A stretch of DNA of 64,000 nt, taken from the NCBI RefSeq assembly GCF_030159595.1, contig NZ_BSKJ01000009.1:124001-188000 (forward strand). Reading direction: 5' to 3'. Below the pieces are notes generated by a model, which did no database searches, was not told the origin of the DNA, and saw only the letters and a list, made by a program, of their open reading frames with translations. Of the stretch, positions 26,496 through 38,535 are shown piece after piece. Numbering within the stretch: the first letter of the stretch is position 1; every line of letters begins with the position of its first letter. A program made the translations under genes and the position numbers. Source of the stretch: Pseudomonas putida. Its GTDB lineage: Bacteria; Pseudomonadota; Gammaproteobacteria; Pseudomonadales; Pseudomonadaceae.

Positions 26496-27710
26496 CTCGC
26501 TGAAGGGAATGAACGGCACGCTATCGCCCTGTTTAGGTGTACTGCCTTCACGCACTTCTACCAAGCCCTCGGCCCAGGCTGCACTGCGCAGCACCCCCGA
26601 GCTTTGGTTCTTGTAGATGCACACCTGGCCCTGTTCGATGCGCGCACGCAGGTATTCGCGGCGTGTGCCAGGCTTGGGCCAGTCGAAGCCGGCTGGCATG
26701 TCGAAACGCAGCGGTGTGACATCGGCCACCCCCTGACGACGGAGCAAGTAGGGCCGGGTCAGGAGGCCAAAAGTGACCAAGGTAGAGGCTGGGTTGCCCG
26801 GCAGGCCGATCACCGGCACGCCCTGGAAGTGGCCGAAGGTCAACGGCTTGCCCGGCTTGATCGCCAGTTTCCATAACACCAGCTCGCCAGCTTCGCGCAG
26901 GGCAGCACCGAGGTAGTCGGCCTCACCCACCGAGACACCGCCGGTAGACAAGATAAGGTCAACGTCGCCCAGCGAGGCCAAGCAGGCACGGGTATGTGCA
27001 AGGTCATCCGGCAGGATGCCCGCATCGACCACGTCGCAGCCCAGCCGCTGCAACCAGCTGACCAGCAGCCGACGGTTGCTGTTGTAGATCTGCCCAGGGC
27101 CCAGCGGCAGGCCGGGCTCGACCAGTTCGTCACCCGTCGACAGCACCGCCACCCGCACCTTGCGCACCACGTCCAGCCGACCATGGCCCAGGGTCGCCGC
27201 CAGGCCCAGCTCGATCGGCCCAAGGCGGGTGCCGGCGCTCATTACCTGCTCGCCCTTGCGGGTCTCCTGACCCTGGGGGCGTATGTTCTGTCCGGTTTGC
27301 AACGCTTCGAGAAAGCGCACCCGGCCATCGTCGAGCACCTTGGTGTTTTCCTGCATCTCGACGCAGTCGGCCCCTTCCGGCACAGGCGCCCCCGTGAAGA
27401 TCCGCGCGCAGGTGCCCGGTTGCAGCGGCTGTGGCGCATGGCCGGCAAAAATGCGCTGGCTGACCGGCAACGGCTGGCCCTGCCAGTCGGCTTTGCGCAA
27501 GGCATAACCGTCCATGGCGCTGTTCGGCCAGGGCGGCAGGTCGAGCGAGGCCACCAGGTCGGTGGCCAGCACACGGCCTTCGGCCTCGGCCAGTGGCAGG
27601 TTCTCGGTCTCGCGGATCGGCGCCGCCTCGGCCAGCGCCAGCAGTTGTGCCAGGGCCTGTTCCACCGGCATCAGCGGCCGGGCCTGGCTGGCTTCAGCCA
27701 CGGCTGTCAC
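26484..27710 (-). CDS. moeA: Molybdopterin molybdenumtransferase MoeA
   Basis: A 408-residue enzyme inserting molybdate into adenylylated molybdopterin. MoeA_N has PPWPNSAMDGYAL, FTGAPVPEGAD and RPQGQE. The MoCF_biosynth domain has VAVLSTGDEL, NSNRRLL and STGGVSVGEADY. The C-terminal MoeA_C domain completes it. It starts with GTG within the 3' end of moaB (17-bp overlap), so the two are coupled. Confidence 0.95.
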   Translation of the reverse strand: MTAVAEASQARPLMPVEQALAQLLALAEAAPIRETENLPLAEAEGRVLATDLVASLDLPPWPNSAMDGYALRKADWQGQPLPVSQRIFAGHAPQPLQPGTCARIFTGAPVPEGADCVEMQENTKVLDDGRVRFLEALQTGQNIRPQGQETRKGEQVMSAGTRLGPIELGLAATLGHGRLDVVRKVRVAVLSTGDELVEPGLPLGPGQIYNSNRRLLVSWLQRLGCDVVDAGILPDDLAHTRACLASLGDVDLILSTGGVSVGEADYLGAALREAGELVLWKLAIKPGKPLTFGHFQGVPVIGLPGNPASTLVTFGLLTRPYLLRRQGVADVTPLRFDMPAGFDWPKPGTRREYLRARIEQGQVCIYKNQSSGVLRSAAWAEGLVEVREGSTPKQGDSVPFIPFSELLG

Positions 27711-28233
27711 AGGCCGGTGCCTGCTTCAGGTGCGCAACGAAGTTGCACGGGCGATGACGGGCATCTAGCTGCTCGGCAAGGATGCCATCCCAGCCGGTGC
27801 GCACAGCATTGGTCGAGCCCGGCAGGCAGCACACCAAGGTACCATTGGCCAGCCCGGCCAAGGCACGCGACTGCACGGTGGAGGTGCCAATGTCGGCCAC
27901 GGAGATCTGCCGGAACAGTTCTCCAAACCCTTCCACCTGTTTGTCCAGCAGGCAGGCCACCGCTTCTGGCGTGCTGTCGCGGCCGGTAAAACCGGTCCCC
28001 CCTGTAATCAACACCACTTGCACGCTGTCATCGGCGATCCAGGTCGCGACCTGGGCGCGGATCTTGTACAGGTCATCCTTGAGCAGCACGCGCTCGGCCA
28101 AACGGTGGCCGGCCGCACTCAGGCGGTCGACGAACAGCTGTCCGGAGGTGTCGGTGTCGAAAGTACGGGTGTCGCTGACCGTGAGCACGGCGATGTTCAG
28201 CGCCACGAAGGGGGTATCTGCCTTGGCTTTCAT
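27694..28233 (-). CDS. moaB: Molybdenum cofactor biosynthesis protein MoaB
   Basis: A 179-residue MoaB/Mog-type protein that adenylylates molybdopterin. The motifs LTVSDTRTFDTDTSG and LITGGTGFTGRDSTPEA are diagnostic. It heads the moaB-moeA operon. The 188-bp gap to the next, divergent gene contains no further coding sequence. Confidence 0.93.
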   Translation of the reverse strand: MKAKADTPFVALNIAVLTVSDTRTFDTDTSGQLFVDRLSAAGHRLAERVLLKDDLYKIRAQVATWIADDSVQVVLITGGTGFTGRDSTPEAVACLLDKQVEGFGELFRQISVADIGTSTVQSRALAGLANGTLVCCLPGSTNAVRTGWDGILAEQLDARHRPCNFVAHLKQAPACDSRG

Positions 28234-28421
28234 GGGTGTCCGTCACAACAGGATGAGATGGCCGCAGTTATATCACAGCGCACCTTTCCCGGCGTTGCGC
28301 CCACGGCTATTGCCCTCGGTCAAAAGGCCGGGTTTGCCGCTATGCTGCACTAAAAGAAGGAACTTGCATGGACACCCTGCGTCTTAACTGACATCTAGCA
28401 CCATCGCACTGGAGAAACACG

Positions 28422-28643
28422 ATGATTCAACGGACCCTACCCGCCTTCCTGCTCGCCCTAGGCCTGGGCGCCCTTGCCGGCTGCGCTTCGCCGACCGTCA
28501 TTACCCTGAACGATGGCCGCGAAATCCAGGCCACAGACACACCGAAGTACGATGAAGACTCCGGCTTCTACGAATTCGAGCAACTGGATGGCAAGCGCAC
28601 CCGCCTGAACAAAGACCAGATCCGCACCGTCAAAGAGCTCTGA
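28422..28643 (+). CDS. YgdI/YgdR-type small lipoprotein (DUF903)
   Basis: A 73-residue lipoprotein: signal peptide with lipobox LAGC (Cys at 21), then the DUF903 SH3-like fold, TVITLNDGREIQATDTPKYDEDSGFYEFEQLDGKR. A GGAG site precedes the ATG. Function unknown. The residue after Cys is Ala, which suggests outer-membrane sorting. It lies 82 bp upstream of tRNA-Pro. Confidence 0.92.
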   Translation: MIQRTLPAFLLALGLGALAGCASPTVITLNDGREIQATDTPKYDEDSGFYEFEQLDGKRTRLNKDQIRTVKEL

Positions 28644-28725
28644 AACAGCCCGCCATTTCAGGCAAAGGCCCTTTAAACAACAAGGGCTTGCTGCCCAAAA
28701 CGGGATGCAGTAGGATTTTGTTCAT

Positions 28726-28802
28726 CGGAGTGTAGCGCAGCCAGGTAGCGCGTCTCGTTCGGGACGAGAAGGCCGCAGGTTCGAATCCTGTCTCTCCGAC
28801 CA
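28726..28802 (+). tRNA. tRNA-Pro (anticodon CGG)
   Basis: A 77-nt cloverleaf with encoded CCA. The anticodon stem TCTCG/CGAGA holds loop TTCGGGA, with anticodon CGG at 28760-28762. The T arm contains TTCGAAT. The acceptor stem CGGAGTG/CTCTCCG has one T-T mismatch at pair 6-67. A terminator follows 14 bp downstream. No integrase or insertion is seen at its 3' end. Confidence 0.96.
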
Positions 28803-28815
28803 GATCCTCATCAAG

Positions 28816-28839
28816 AAGCCCGCCTTGCGCGGGCTTTTT
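28816..28839 (+). terminator. Intrinsic terminator after tRNA-Pro
   Basis: AAGCCCGC and GCGGGCTT form an 8-bp stem around a 5-nt loop followed by TTT. It may also stop the leftward chemoreceptor gene. Confidence 0.85.
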
Positions 28840-28856
28840 GTTGTGCCTGAAACCTA

Positions 28857-30473
28857 TCAGGCGCTCAGGCGGGAGGTCACTTCGCCCAGCTGCCCCGACA
28901 AGCCATGCAGGCGCTGCCCCGCTTGCTCGGTATGCTGCACGGCCTCCTGGTTGGCTGTGGCAATGCGGGTGATTTCGATCAGGTTGCGCGAAATGTCTTC
29001 GGCCACGCTGGTCTGCTCTTCGGCCGCAGTGGCGATCTGCCGGTTCATGTCGCGGATCGCTTCCACCGCCAGGGTGATGCGCTGCAGCATCTGCCCGGCC
29101 TGCTGCACTTGTTCGGCCCCCTCTTCACTGCGTTGCTGGCCGCTCTCGATGGCCTTGACCGCCTCAACCGCGCCCGACTGCACGGCTTCGATGATCTGGT
29201 GGATCTCGGCAATCGACGCTGCCGTGCGCTGGGCCAGGCTGCGTACCTCATCAGCCACCACCGCAAATCCACGCCCGGCCTCACCGGCGCGGGCCGCCTC
29301 GATGGCTGCGTTGAGCGCCAGCAGGTTGGTCTGCTCAGCGATGCCACGGATCACCTCCAGCACTTTGCCAATGCGCGTGCTGTCGTGCTCCAGGTCGCGG
29401 ATCACCGCCGCCGTGCCGGCGATTTCGCGGTTGACCACACCGATGATGTCGATGGTCTGCTGCATCACCTGCTCGCCAGCCTGGGCACTGTGGTCGGCGT
29501 CATCCGCCGCACGAGCGGCCTCGGCGGCATGGCGGGCGACCTCTTGGGCGGTGGCGGACATCTCGTGCATGGCCGTGGCCACCTGGTCGGTACGCTGGAA
29601 CTGGTCGTGGGTACCACGGGCCATGTCGCCGGCGATGCTACGCAACTGGCCACTGGCGCCTTCCAGCTCCTGCGCATTGTCCTGCAACCTGCCAACAGTA
29701 TCGGCAAGGAAGTCGCGCAGCGTGTTGGCAGCCCGTGCCAGGCGCCCCAGTTCATCTTCGCGGCGGCTATCCACCCGGGCGGCAAAGCGGCCCTGGCTCA
29801 GTTGTGCGACATACTCGATCAGCTGGCGAATCGGCTCGATCAGGCTGCGGTTGACCAGCCACAGGCTGAGCAACCCCACCAGCACCGCCGAGGCCAGCAT
29901 CACCAACAGGCCCAGCCATACCGTGCGCTCGGCGCTGGCGCTGATGCTGGCCGCACGCTGGCGGGCATCGGCACGCAGTTGCTCGACCAGCTCGCTCATC
30001 TGCTCGCTGGCGGCGCGATCCACACCTTTGACCGCCTGGTCGCCGGCTACCGGGTCACCACCTGCGGCAAGGAAGGCCTGGCGGCCTTGGGCATAGGCCT
30101 GACCCAACTGCCGGTGACTGTCACGCAGCTGCTGCAACGGCGCCTTGAGCCTGACGTCGCTGCTGTCGATCAGTTGCCCGAGCAAGTCTTGAACCTGTTG
30201 TTCACGGGCCTGGAACTGCTGCCAGTACTTGTCCATGTCTGCTGGTTGGCGCCCACGCAGCAACACGTTCTTCCATTCCTGCACCTGGATCTTGAACTGC
30301 AGGTTGGCCTCGTCGATCAATTGCGAGGCCCGCAACGGCCCGTCGACCAGCTCGGCATAACCGCGCACGCTGGACGACAGAAACTGGAAACACACCAGGG
30401 CGATCAGCAACATCGCCGCCAGGCTGCCGCCGAGCAACGAGAGAATTTGCACTCTGAGGGATTTACGCAACAT
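28857..30473 (-). CDS. Methyl-accepting chemotaxis protein
   Basis: A 538-residue inner-membrane chemoreceptor. TM1 is at about 12-32 and TM2 at about 188-208. The periplasmic domain of about 155 residues between them is predicted all-helical, consistent with a four-helix-bundle ligand domain. HAMP follows (NRSLIEPIRQLIEYVAQLSQG), then the signalling domain with the conserved hairpin tip EVIRGIAEQTNLLALNAAIEAARAGE split over its two arms. No C-terminal CheR pentapeptide. Ligand unknown. No FliA promoter was found in the upstream 170 bp; a run of CT repeats and a terminator lie there. Confidence 0.9.
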   Translation of the reverse strand: MLRKSLRVQILSLLGGSLAAMLLIALVCFQFLSSSVRGYAELVDGPLRASQLIDEANLQFKIQVQEWKNVLLRGRQPADMDKYWQQFQAREQQVQDLLGQLIDSSDVRLKAPLQQLRDSHRQLGQAYAQGRQAFLAAGGDPVAGDQAVKGVDRAASEQMSELVEQLRADARQRAASISASAERTVWLGLLVMLASAVLVGLLSLWLVNRSLIEPIRQLIEYVAQLSQGRFAARVDSRREDELGRLARAANTLRDFLADTVGRLQDNAQELEGASGQLRSIAGDMARGTHDQFQRTDQVATAMHEMSATAQEVARHAAEAARAADDADHSAQAGEQVMQQTIDIIGVVNREIAGTAAVIRDLEHDSTRIGKVLEVIRGIAEQTNLLALNAAIEAARAGEAGRGFAVVADEVRSLAQRTAASIAEIHQIIEAVQSGAVEAVKAIESGQQRSEEGAEQVQQAGQMLQRITLAVEAIRDMNRQIATAAEEQTSVAEDISRNLIEITRIATANQEAVQHTEQAGQRLHGLSGQLGEVTSRLSA

Positions 30474-30539
30474 CTAGGGTCTCGGAACCAGAGAGAGAGA
30501 GGGCTGGGGCCGCTGTGCAGCCCCCATTACTGGCGGGCC

Positions 30540-30569
30540 AAAAAAAAGCTGCCATCAAGCAATGGCAGC
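30540..30569 (-). terminator. Intrinsic terminator of the ABC exporter gene
   Basis: On the minus strand GCTGCCAT/ATGGCAGC form an 8-bp stem with a 6-nt loop, followed by eight T. It lies 79 bp past the exporter stop. Confidence 0.88.
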
Positions 30570-30647
30570 CAGGTCGAGCACTTACGCAACAGTTGAGCCA
30601 GATACTCTCAGGCAATTGCTACAGAAATGTTACAAAGCCACGACAAC

Positions 30648-32411
30648 CTACTGCGTGGTGAACTGCAAGGCTGCCAGCCGTGCATACAGCGGGCTTTCCT
30701 CGATCAACTGACGGTGAGTGCCCACCGCCACCAGCCGCCCCTTGTCGACGACTGCGATGCGCTCGGCATGCTGCACCGTGGCCAGACGATGGGCGATCAC
30801 CAACGTGGTTCGCCCGGCCATCAGGCTGGGCAGTGCCTGCTGGATCAGGTGCTCGCTCTGCGCGTCGAGGGCACTCGTGGCTTCGTCCAGCAGCAGGATC
30901 GGCGCATCCACCAGCAAGGCCCGGGCAATCGCCAGGCGTTGGCGCTGGCCGCCGGAAAGGCCAATGCCACCCTCCCCGAGCAACGTCTGATAGCCCTGAG
31001 GCAATTGCCGGATGAATTCGTCGGCATGGGCACCGCGGGCCGCTGCTTCGACTTCTGCCAGGGTCGCCTCGGGCCGGCCATAACGGATATTGGCCTCCAC
31101 CGTGCCACGGAACAACGAGGGATTCTGCGCCACCAGGGCGAACTGTCGGCGCAGCTGATCGGGGTCGAGCTCGGTAATTGCCTGGCCATCGAGCAGGATG
31201 CGCCCTTGTTGGGGGTCGTAAAAGCGCAGCAACAAATCAAACAGGGTCGACTTGCCCGCCCCCGAGGGGCCAACCAAGGCGACGGTCTGCCCAGGTTCGA
31301 TGACCAGGCTCAGGCCATCGACAGCCGCCACCGTCGGGCGTGACGGGTAGGCGAACACCACCTGCTGCAATTCGATGTGCCCGCTGGACCGCTGCTGTGG
31401 TAGCGCCTGCGCCACGCCGGGCGGCAGGATTGCACTGCGCGCGGCCAACAGCTCGGCAATCCGCTCGGCGGCACCGGCGGCACGCTGCAGCTCGCCGATC
31501 ACCTCACTGAGGGTGCCGAAGGCGCTACCGACGATCAGGCTGTAGAACACGAATGCAGCCAACTCGCCTGCGGAGATACGCCCGGCAATCACGTCCATGC
31601 CGCCAACCCACAACATCACCCCAACCGCCCCCAGCACCAGCACGATCACCAGGGTGATCAGCCAGGCACGCTGGGCAATCCGCTTGCGGGCCACGGTAAA
31701 TGCCGCTTCGACCGTGCCGGCGAACAGTTCGCGGTCGTGCGCCTGGTGGTTGTAGGCCTGCACCGTCTTGATCTGACCCAGCGTCTCGGCCACATAGCTG
31801 CCCACATCGGCCACCCGGTCCTGGCTCTGCCGCGACAGGCTACGCACCCGGCGGCCGAACAGCAGGATCGGTGCCAGCACCAACGGCAGGGCCACCACCA
31901 CGATACTGGTGAGCTTGGGGTTGGTGATGAACAGCAACACCACGCCGCCAATGACCATCAACGCGTTGCGCAAGAACATCGACAACGACGAGCCGATGAC
32001 CGACTGCAGCAAGGTAGTGTCCGCCGTCAGCCGCGACTGGATCTCGGAGCTGCGGTTGTCTTCGAAAAAGCCTGGGTGCAGGCCTATCAGGTGATCGAAA
32101 ACCGCGCGACGGATATCGGCCACACAGCGCTCGCCAATCCACGACACCAGATAGAAACGGCTGAACGTGCCCACTGCAAGGGCCAGCACCAGCAGCAGGA
32201 ACAACCCGATGGTCTGGTTGAGCTGGTGCGCGGAGCGAGTCATGAAGCCCTGATCCACCAGCAGGCGGATACCCTGGCCCATCGACAAGGTGATGGCGGC
32301 GGTGACCACCAGCGCCAGCAAGGCCAGCAGTACCTGCCGGCGATAGGGGCGAACGAACTGCCAGGCCAGGCGCAAAGCACGGCGTTGGCCTGGGGAAACC
32401 GATTCGGGCAT
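30648..32411 (-). CDS. MsbA-like ABC exporter (fused permease-ATPase)
   Basis: A 587-residue half-transporter that should work as a homodimer. Six membrane helices occupy about residues 20-310. The nucleotide-binding domain has Walker A VGPSGAGKST, Q loop VAQNPSLF, signature LSGGQRQR and Walker B ILLLDEATSAL, with the H-loop His in VIAHRL. It resembles lipid or drug exporters of the MsbA/LmrA type; substrate unknown. The start at MPESVSPGQRR was chosen because the upstream extension is hydrophobic and unlike the family. Monocistronic. Confidence 0.88.
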   Translation of the reverse strand: MPESVSPGQRRALRLAWQFVRPYRRQVLLALLALVVTAAITLSMGQGIRLLVDQGFMTRSAHQLNQTIGLFLLLVLALAVGTFSRFYLVSWIGERCVADIRRAVFDHLIGLHPGFFEDNRSSEIQSRLTADTTLLQSVIGSSLSMFLRNALMVIGGVVLLFITNPKLTSIVVVALPLVLAPILLFGRRVRSLSRQSQDRVADVGSYVAETLGQIKTVQAYNHQAHDRELFAGTVEAAFTVARKRIAQRAWLITLVIVLVLGAVGVMLWVGGMDVIAGRISAGELAAFVFYSLIVGSAFGTLSEVIGELQRAAGAAERIAELLAARSAILPPGVAQALPQQRSSGHIELQQVVFAYPSRPTVAAVDGLSLVIEPGQTVALVGPSGAGKSTLFDLLLRFYDPQQGRILLDGQAITELDPDQLRRQFALVAQNPSLFRGTVEANIRYGRPEATLAEVEAAARGAHADEFIRQLPQGYQTLLGEGGIGLSGGQRQRLAIARALLVDAPILLLDEATSALDAQSEHLIQQALPSLMAGRTTLVIAHRLATVQHAERIAVVDKGRLVAVGTHRQLIEESPLYARLAALQFTTQ

Positions 32412-32620
32412 GGCGGCGACCACAATGGCGGGGAAGCCGCAGACTACCACTCCTGCAGGCCAGGGGAACGCGTGCAGGTTGCTATAGCCCATCGATCTAA
32501 CCAGGCTATGGTGGTTTCACCCCGTTTCTGGTGGACTGTTTCCAACGTGATACAGGAACTGTCACAGGCCAGTCACGGCGCAGGACTACCCTGCGCTTGA
32601 ACCTGATGAGGAGACCGTGC

Positions 32621-32794
32621 ATGAGCTTGCAGCCCAGCAGTGACAACCAGAAGCCCAAGAACACCCCGCAATCGCAGGTATGCGGTTCGATCATCGACGC
32701 TCAGGGGCGCGAAGTGCCAATCACCGAGCAGATGATCCAGCAGGCCTGCAAGGCCCTGGAAGAAAGCCGGGTCGAGCGCGTACGCAAAGGTTGA
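32621..32794 (+). CDS. Small conserved Pseudomonas protein
   Basis: A 57-residue protein, MSLQPSSDNQKPKN..., with a disordered polar N-terminus and a predicted C-terminal helix (TEQMIQQACKALEESRVERVRKG). A strong GAGGAG ribosome site precedes it and an intrinsic terminator follows at 17 bp, so it is a real small gene. I recall similar unnamed proteins in Pseudomonas; function unknown. Confidence 0.8.
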   Translation: MSLQPSSDNQKPKNTPQSQVCGSIIDAQGREVPITEQMIQQACKALEESRVERVRKG

Positions 32795-32810
32795 TGGGCG
32801 AATGACTTGC

Positions 32811-32836
32811 AACCCGGCGCTTGCGCCGGGTTTTTA
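32811..32836 (+). terminator. Intrinsic terminator
   Basis: AACCCGGCGC and GCGCCGGGTT form a 10-bp perfect stem with a 2-nt gap and continue into a T run. It lies between the convergent 57-aa gene and pdxB. Confidence 0.9.
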
Positions 32837-32846
32837 TTGGCCTGAA

Positions 32847-33989
32847 TCAGGCCAACACCCCACCCAAGGCACTGACCAGCTGTGCCAACTGTGGAGACTC
32901 GCCACGCAAACGCACCGCCAACCCTTCGATTTCGCGCCGTGGCGGGTACTGCTTGCGCAACTGGTCGAACGCCGCCCGCTGCTGCTGGGGATCGTCGCTG
33001 AGGCTACGGCGGAAATCGGCATCGTCGCGACGCGGGTCGTACACCGCACGGCACAGGGTCGCCAAGGCCCAGGCCGGGTCGGTGCTGGCGTCCAGCTCAA
33101 TCTGAGCCAGCGGCGGCCGTGGCAGCAAGTCTGCCAGTTGCACTTGCTCGTCCACGCCGAGGAAGCGGCACAACGCCTGATAGATCTGCGCCGTACCACG
33201 CTGGCGGCCATCGAGGCTGTAGCCGGCAATGTGCGGCGAAGTCAACGTGCACAGGTCGGCCAGTTGCAGGTCGACCTGCGGCTCGCCCTCCCACACATCC
33301 AGCACCGCATGCACGTCTTCACGGTCCAGCAGCAGCTCGCGTAACGCGGCGTTGTCTACCACCGGGCCACGGCTGGCGTTGACCAGCCAGGCCCCCGGGC
33401 GCAACTGTGCCAGCTGCGCCTGGCCCAGCAAGTGCCAGGTCGGGTGCTCGCCAGCGCGTTGCAACGGGGTATGCAGGCTGATCACATCGCATTGCTGCAG
33501 AATTGTCTCGAGGCTGACGTAGTCGCCACCTTCGGCGGCCTGGCGCAGCGGGTCGCACACCAGCACCTTCCAGCCCAGGCCGTGCAGCACACGCACCAGA
33601 CGGCCACCCACCTCGCCCGCGCCCACCACGCCATACACACGCTCGGGCAAGGCCACGCCATCCAGTTCGGCCAGGGTCAGCAGGCTGCCGAGCACATAAT
33701 CGACCACACCGCGCGCATTGCAGCCCGGTGCGCTGCTCCAGCGGATCCCGGCTTCATCAAAGTAATCCAGGTCCAGGTGATCGGTGCCGATGGTGCAGGT
33801 ACCGACAAAGCGTACGCGGCTGCCTTCGAGCAGTTGACGATCGACTTTGGTTACCGAGCGCACCAGCAGGATATCGGCGTCCTTGACGCTGGCGGCATCG
33901 AGGCCTCGGCCCGGGTAGCGGCGGATTTCACCGAAACCCTGGAAGAAGGCATCGAGCAGCGGGATGTTCTCGTCGGCAACTATCAGCAT
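32847..33989 (-). CDS. pdxB: Erythronate-4-phosphate dehydrogenase PdxB
   Basis: A 380-residue D-2-hydroxyacid dehydrogenase of vitamin B6 synthesis. Signature segments are MLIVADENIPLLDAFF, TIGTDHLD, the NAD-binding GVVGAGEVGGRLVRVL, VNASRGPVVDN and the catalytic SPHIAGYSLDG, with a C-terminal PdxB dimerisation domain. CAGGAGAG precedes the ATG. Confidence 0.95.
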   Translation of the reverse strand: MLIVADENIPLLDAFFQGFGEIRRYPGRGLDAASVKDADILLVRSVTKVDRQLLEGSRVRFVGTCTIGTDHLDLDYFDEAGIRWSSAPGCNARGVVDYVLGSLLTLAELDGVALPERVYGVVGAGEVGGRLVRVLHGLGWKVLVCDPLRQAAEGGDYVSLETILQQCDVISLHTPLQRAGEHPTWHLLGQAQLAQLRPGAWLVNASRGPVVDNAALRELLLDREDVHAVLDVWEGEPQVDLQLADLCTLTSPHIAGYSLDGRQRGTAQIYQALCRFLGVDEQVQLADLLPRPPLAQIELDASTDPAWALATLCRAVYDPRRDDADFRRSLSDDPQQQRAAFDQLRKQYPPRREIEGLAVRLRGESPQLAQLVSALGGVLA

Positions 33990-34049
33990 GGCGCTCTCCT
34001 GTCTGGGGAACGCAGTGTAGGCGCAACGCGGGGCGTGTTCCAGAGCGCT

Positions 34050-34292
34050 TCAGTCGGCTTTTTTACGGATCCAGTACAGGAAGGTGCCGGCGTCCTCTTG
34101 CTGCTGCAGCAGTTCGTGACCGAGGAAGTTGCAGAACTTGGGGATGTCGCGGCGGGTGGACGGGTCGGTGGCGATGACTTTCAGCAGGCCGCCAGCGGCC
34201 AGGTCGCGCACATGCTGGTGCAGCATCATTACCGGCTCCGGGCAGTTCAGGCCGGTGGCGTCGAGGATGGCGTCGGGGGTGAAATCGGTCAT
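34050..34292 (-). CDS. tusA: Sulfur carrier protein TusA
   Basis: An 80-residue SirA/TusA-fold protein with the persulfide-carrying C17 in GLNCPEPVMMLH. TusA relays sulfur from IscS for tRNA 2-thiouridine synthesis. The rest (VIATDPSTRRDIPKFCNFLGHEL) matches genuine TusA rather than the YeeD/YedF paralogues. It lies 60 bp before pdxB and 77 bp after rlmM, all leftward. Confidence 0.9.
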   Translation of the reverse strand: MTDFTPDAILDATGLNCPEPVMMLHQHVRDLAAGGLLKVIATDPSTRRDIPKFCNFLGHELLQQQEDAGTFLYWIRKKAD

Positions 34293-34369
34293 GGAGGGCT
34301 CCGCAAATGATCGTCATTGTCGCGCATAGCGCCGTTTCGACCAAGGGGCTGACTTGCAGCCCTCCGAAA

Positions 34370-35434
34370 TCAACGCGGTTTCAAGTCCATCCGGCGCAGG
34401 TGGCAAGTCACTTCCTCACGGTCGTGATACAGCTGCTTGCAGGCAATCGATACCCTGATCTTGCGCGTCTTGAACGTCGCCTCCATGCGGTCGAGCAGCC
34501 GGCGTACTTCGGCATACCGCTGTTTCATCGGCAGCTTCAGGTTGACCACCGCCTCGCGGCACAACCCCTCGCCCAGCCAGGTTTCGATCAGCGAGGTGGT
34601 GCGCGCCGGCTTCTCGACGATGTCGCACACCATCCAGTCCACCGGCTGTTTCGGCTGCCAGGTGAAACCATCGGCCATCAGGTGCTGCACCAGGCCGGTG
34701 TCCATCAGGCTTTCGGCCATCGGCCCATTGTCGATCGCCGTCACCAGCATGCCCCGGCGCACCAGCTGGTAGGTCCAGCCACCCGGCGAGGCGCCCAGGT
34801 CGACGCCGGTCATGTCATCGCCCAGGCGCTGTTCCCACTGCTCACGCGGGATGAACTGGTGCCAGGCTTCTTCCAGCTTTAGGGTCGAACGGCTGGGTGC
34901 CTCGCGGGGGAACTTCAGCCGTGGGATGCCCATGGGCCACAGCGCGCTGTTGTTGCCTGGGGCAAGGCCGACAAACACCCGCCGGCCGCTGATGAAGGTG
35001 AGCAGCAAACGCGGGCGGCTGGTGTCATCGACCAAGCGGCCGGCCTTTTCCAGGGCCTTGCGCAGCGGCACTTCGAACTTGCGGCAGAAGGTGGACAATT
35101 CCTTGCCTTCGTTGCTGTCCAGCACTTCCAGCCACAGGCTGCCAAACACCGGCAAATCGGCCAACTGCGCCAACAACACACTGATGCGGTCGGTCTCCGG
35201 CAGCTCGACATAACCACCACGGGCCCACTGCCGCGGGAAAATCAGCTCGTTGAACCGCAGCGCCCCCATCAACCGTTCGGCACCGCCGTCTTCGGTACAG
35301 ACAAACTCGGTGCTGGCACTGTGTGGCTTGCCTTTGGCATAGCCGGCAATGCCCAGTCGGGCAGCATGTTCGCTGATTTCGGCGCAAACCTCGCCCTCGA
35401 AACCGGGCCGGCAATGCATGAACAGGGTATTCAT
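34370..35434 (-). CDS. rlmM: 23S rRNA 2'-O-ribose methyltransferase RlmM (C2498)
   Basis: A 354-residue enzyme that methylates C2498 of 23S rRNA. The N-terminal part holds a THUMP-like domain. The Rossmann-fold methyltransferase follows, with the SAM motif VDLGASPGGWTYQL at about 211-224 and catalytic-type residues in CDIVEKP and NLKLPMKQRY. The window also has rlmKL, yggL and rmf, but these are not adjacent. Confidence 0.94.
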   Translation of the reverse strand: MNTLFMHCRPGFEGEVCAEISEHAARLGIAGYAKGKPHSASTEFVCTEDGGAERLMGALRFNELIFPRQWARGGYVELPETDRISVLLAQLADLPVFGSLWLEVLDSNEGKELSTFCRKFEVPLRKALEKAGRLVDDTSRPRLLLTFISGRRVFVGLAPGNNSALWPMGIPRLKFPREAPSRSTLKLEEAWHQFIPREQWEQRLGDDMTGVDLGASPGGWTYQLVRRGMLVTAIDNGPMAESLMDTGLVQHLMADGFTWQPKQPVDWMVCDIVEKPARTTSLIETWLGEGLCREAVVNLKLPMKQRYAEVRRLLDRMEATFKTRKIRVSIACKQLYHDREEVTCHLRRMDLKPR

Positions 35435-35658
35435 CTCTCACTCCACTACGGCGGGCGCGCAACAGGCGCCGGCAGGGCGGCGATGATAAAGGAAGATCGG
35501 AACCTGCGACACGCCCCGCCGGTCCAGAAAAGGGTCAGGGGCCGCAAAGCGGTCTAACCTGACCTTTCAGCCAGGTCCGTACCGTGCGGATCGAAACAGA
35601 GCGGTGACACCGGCAGACCTCGAGTAATTGCCGGGCACCGGCGCAGAAGGAGTTGGCA

Positions 35659-38400
<2,742 letters not shown>

Positions 38401-38402
38401 GT

Positions 38403-38446
38403 CAGCCCTGCCTGGGGCCACCGCACAGCGGCCCCAGGCAGGGCTG
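38403..38446 (+). terminator. Long hairpin after acnA
   Basis: CAGCCCTGCCTGGGGCC and GGCCCCAGGCAGGGCTG form a 17-bp perfect stem around a 10-nt loop, directly after the stop. It lacks a T run, so it may stabilise the mRNA 3' end as well as terminate. Confidence 0.7.
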
Positions 38447-38479
38447 GCATGCCTGCAATCGTTCACATTAAATAATCAT

Positions 38480-38506
38480 TCAATAAAACCAGTCCCTTGC
38501 CGATAC
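38480..38506 (+). promoter_or_regulatory. FliA promoter of the Aer-type receptor
   Basis: TCAAT (38480-38484), 14 nt, then GCCGATAC (38499-38506): a near-consensus FliA site 29 bp before the chosen ATG. It also shows that the longer in-frame start at 38497 would lie within the promoter. Confidence 0.7.
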
Positions 38507-38535
38507 CTGTCGAAAGCCTTGCGGACTATCAACCC

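Noticed and set aside
28726..28802. tRNA-Pro as an integration site
   Set aside because: No integrase, no repeat of the tRNA 3' end and no foreign-looking DNA lies beside it.
38497..38535. Upstream start for the Aer-type receptor
   Set aside because: It would lie within the FliA -10 element, before the transcription start.
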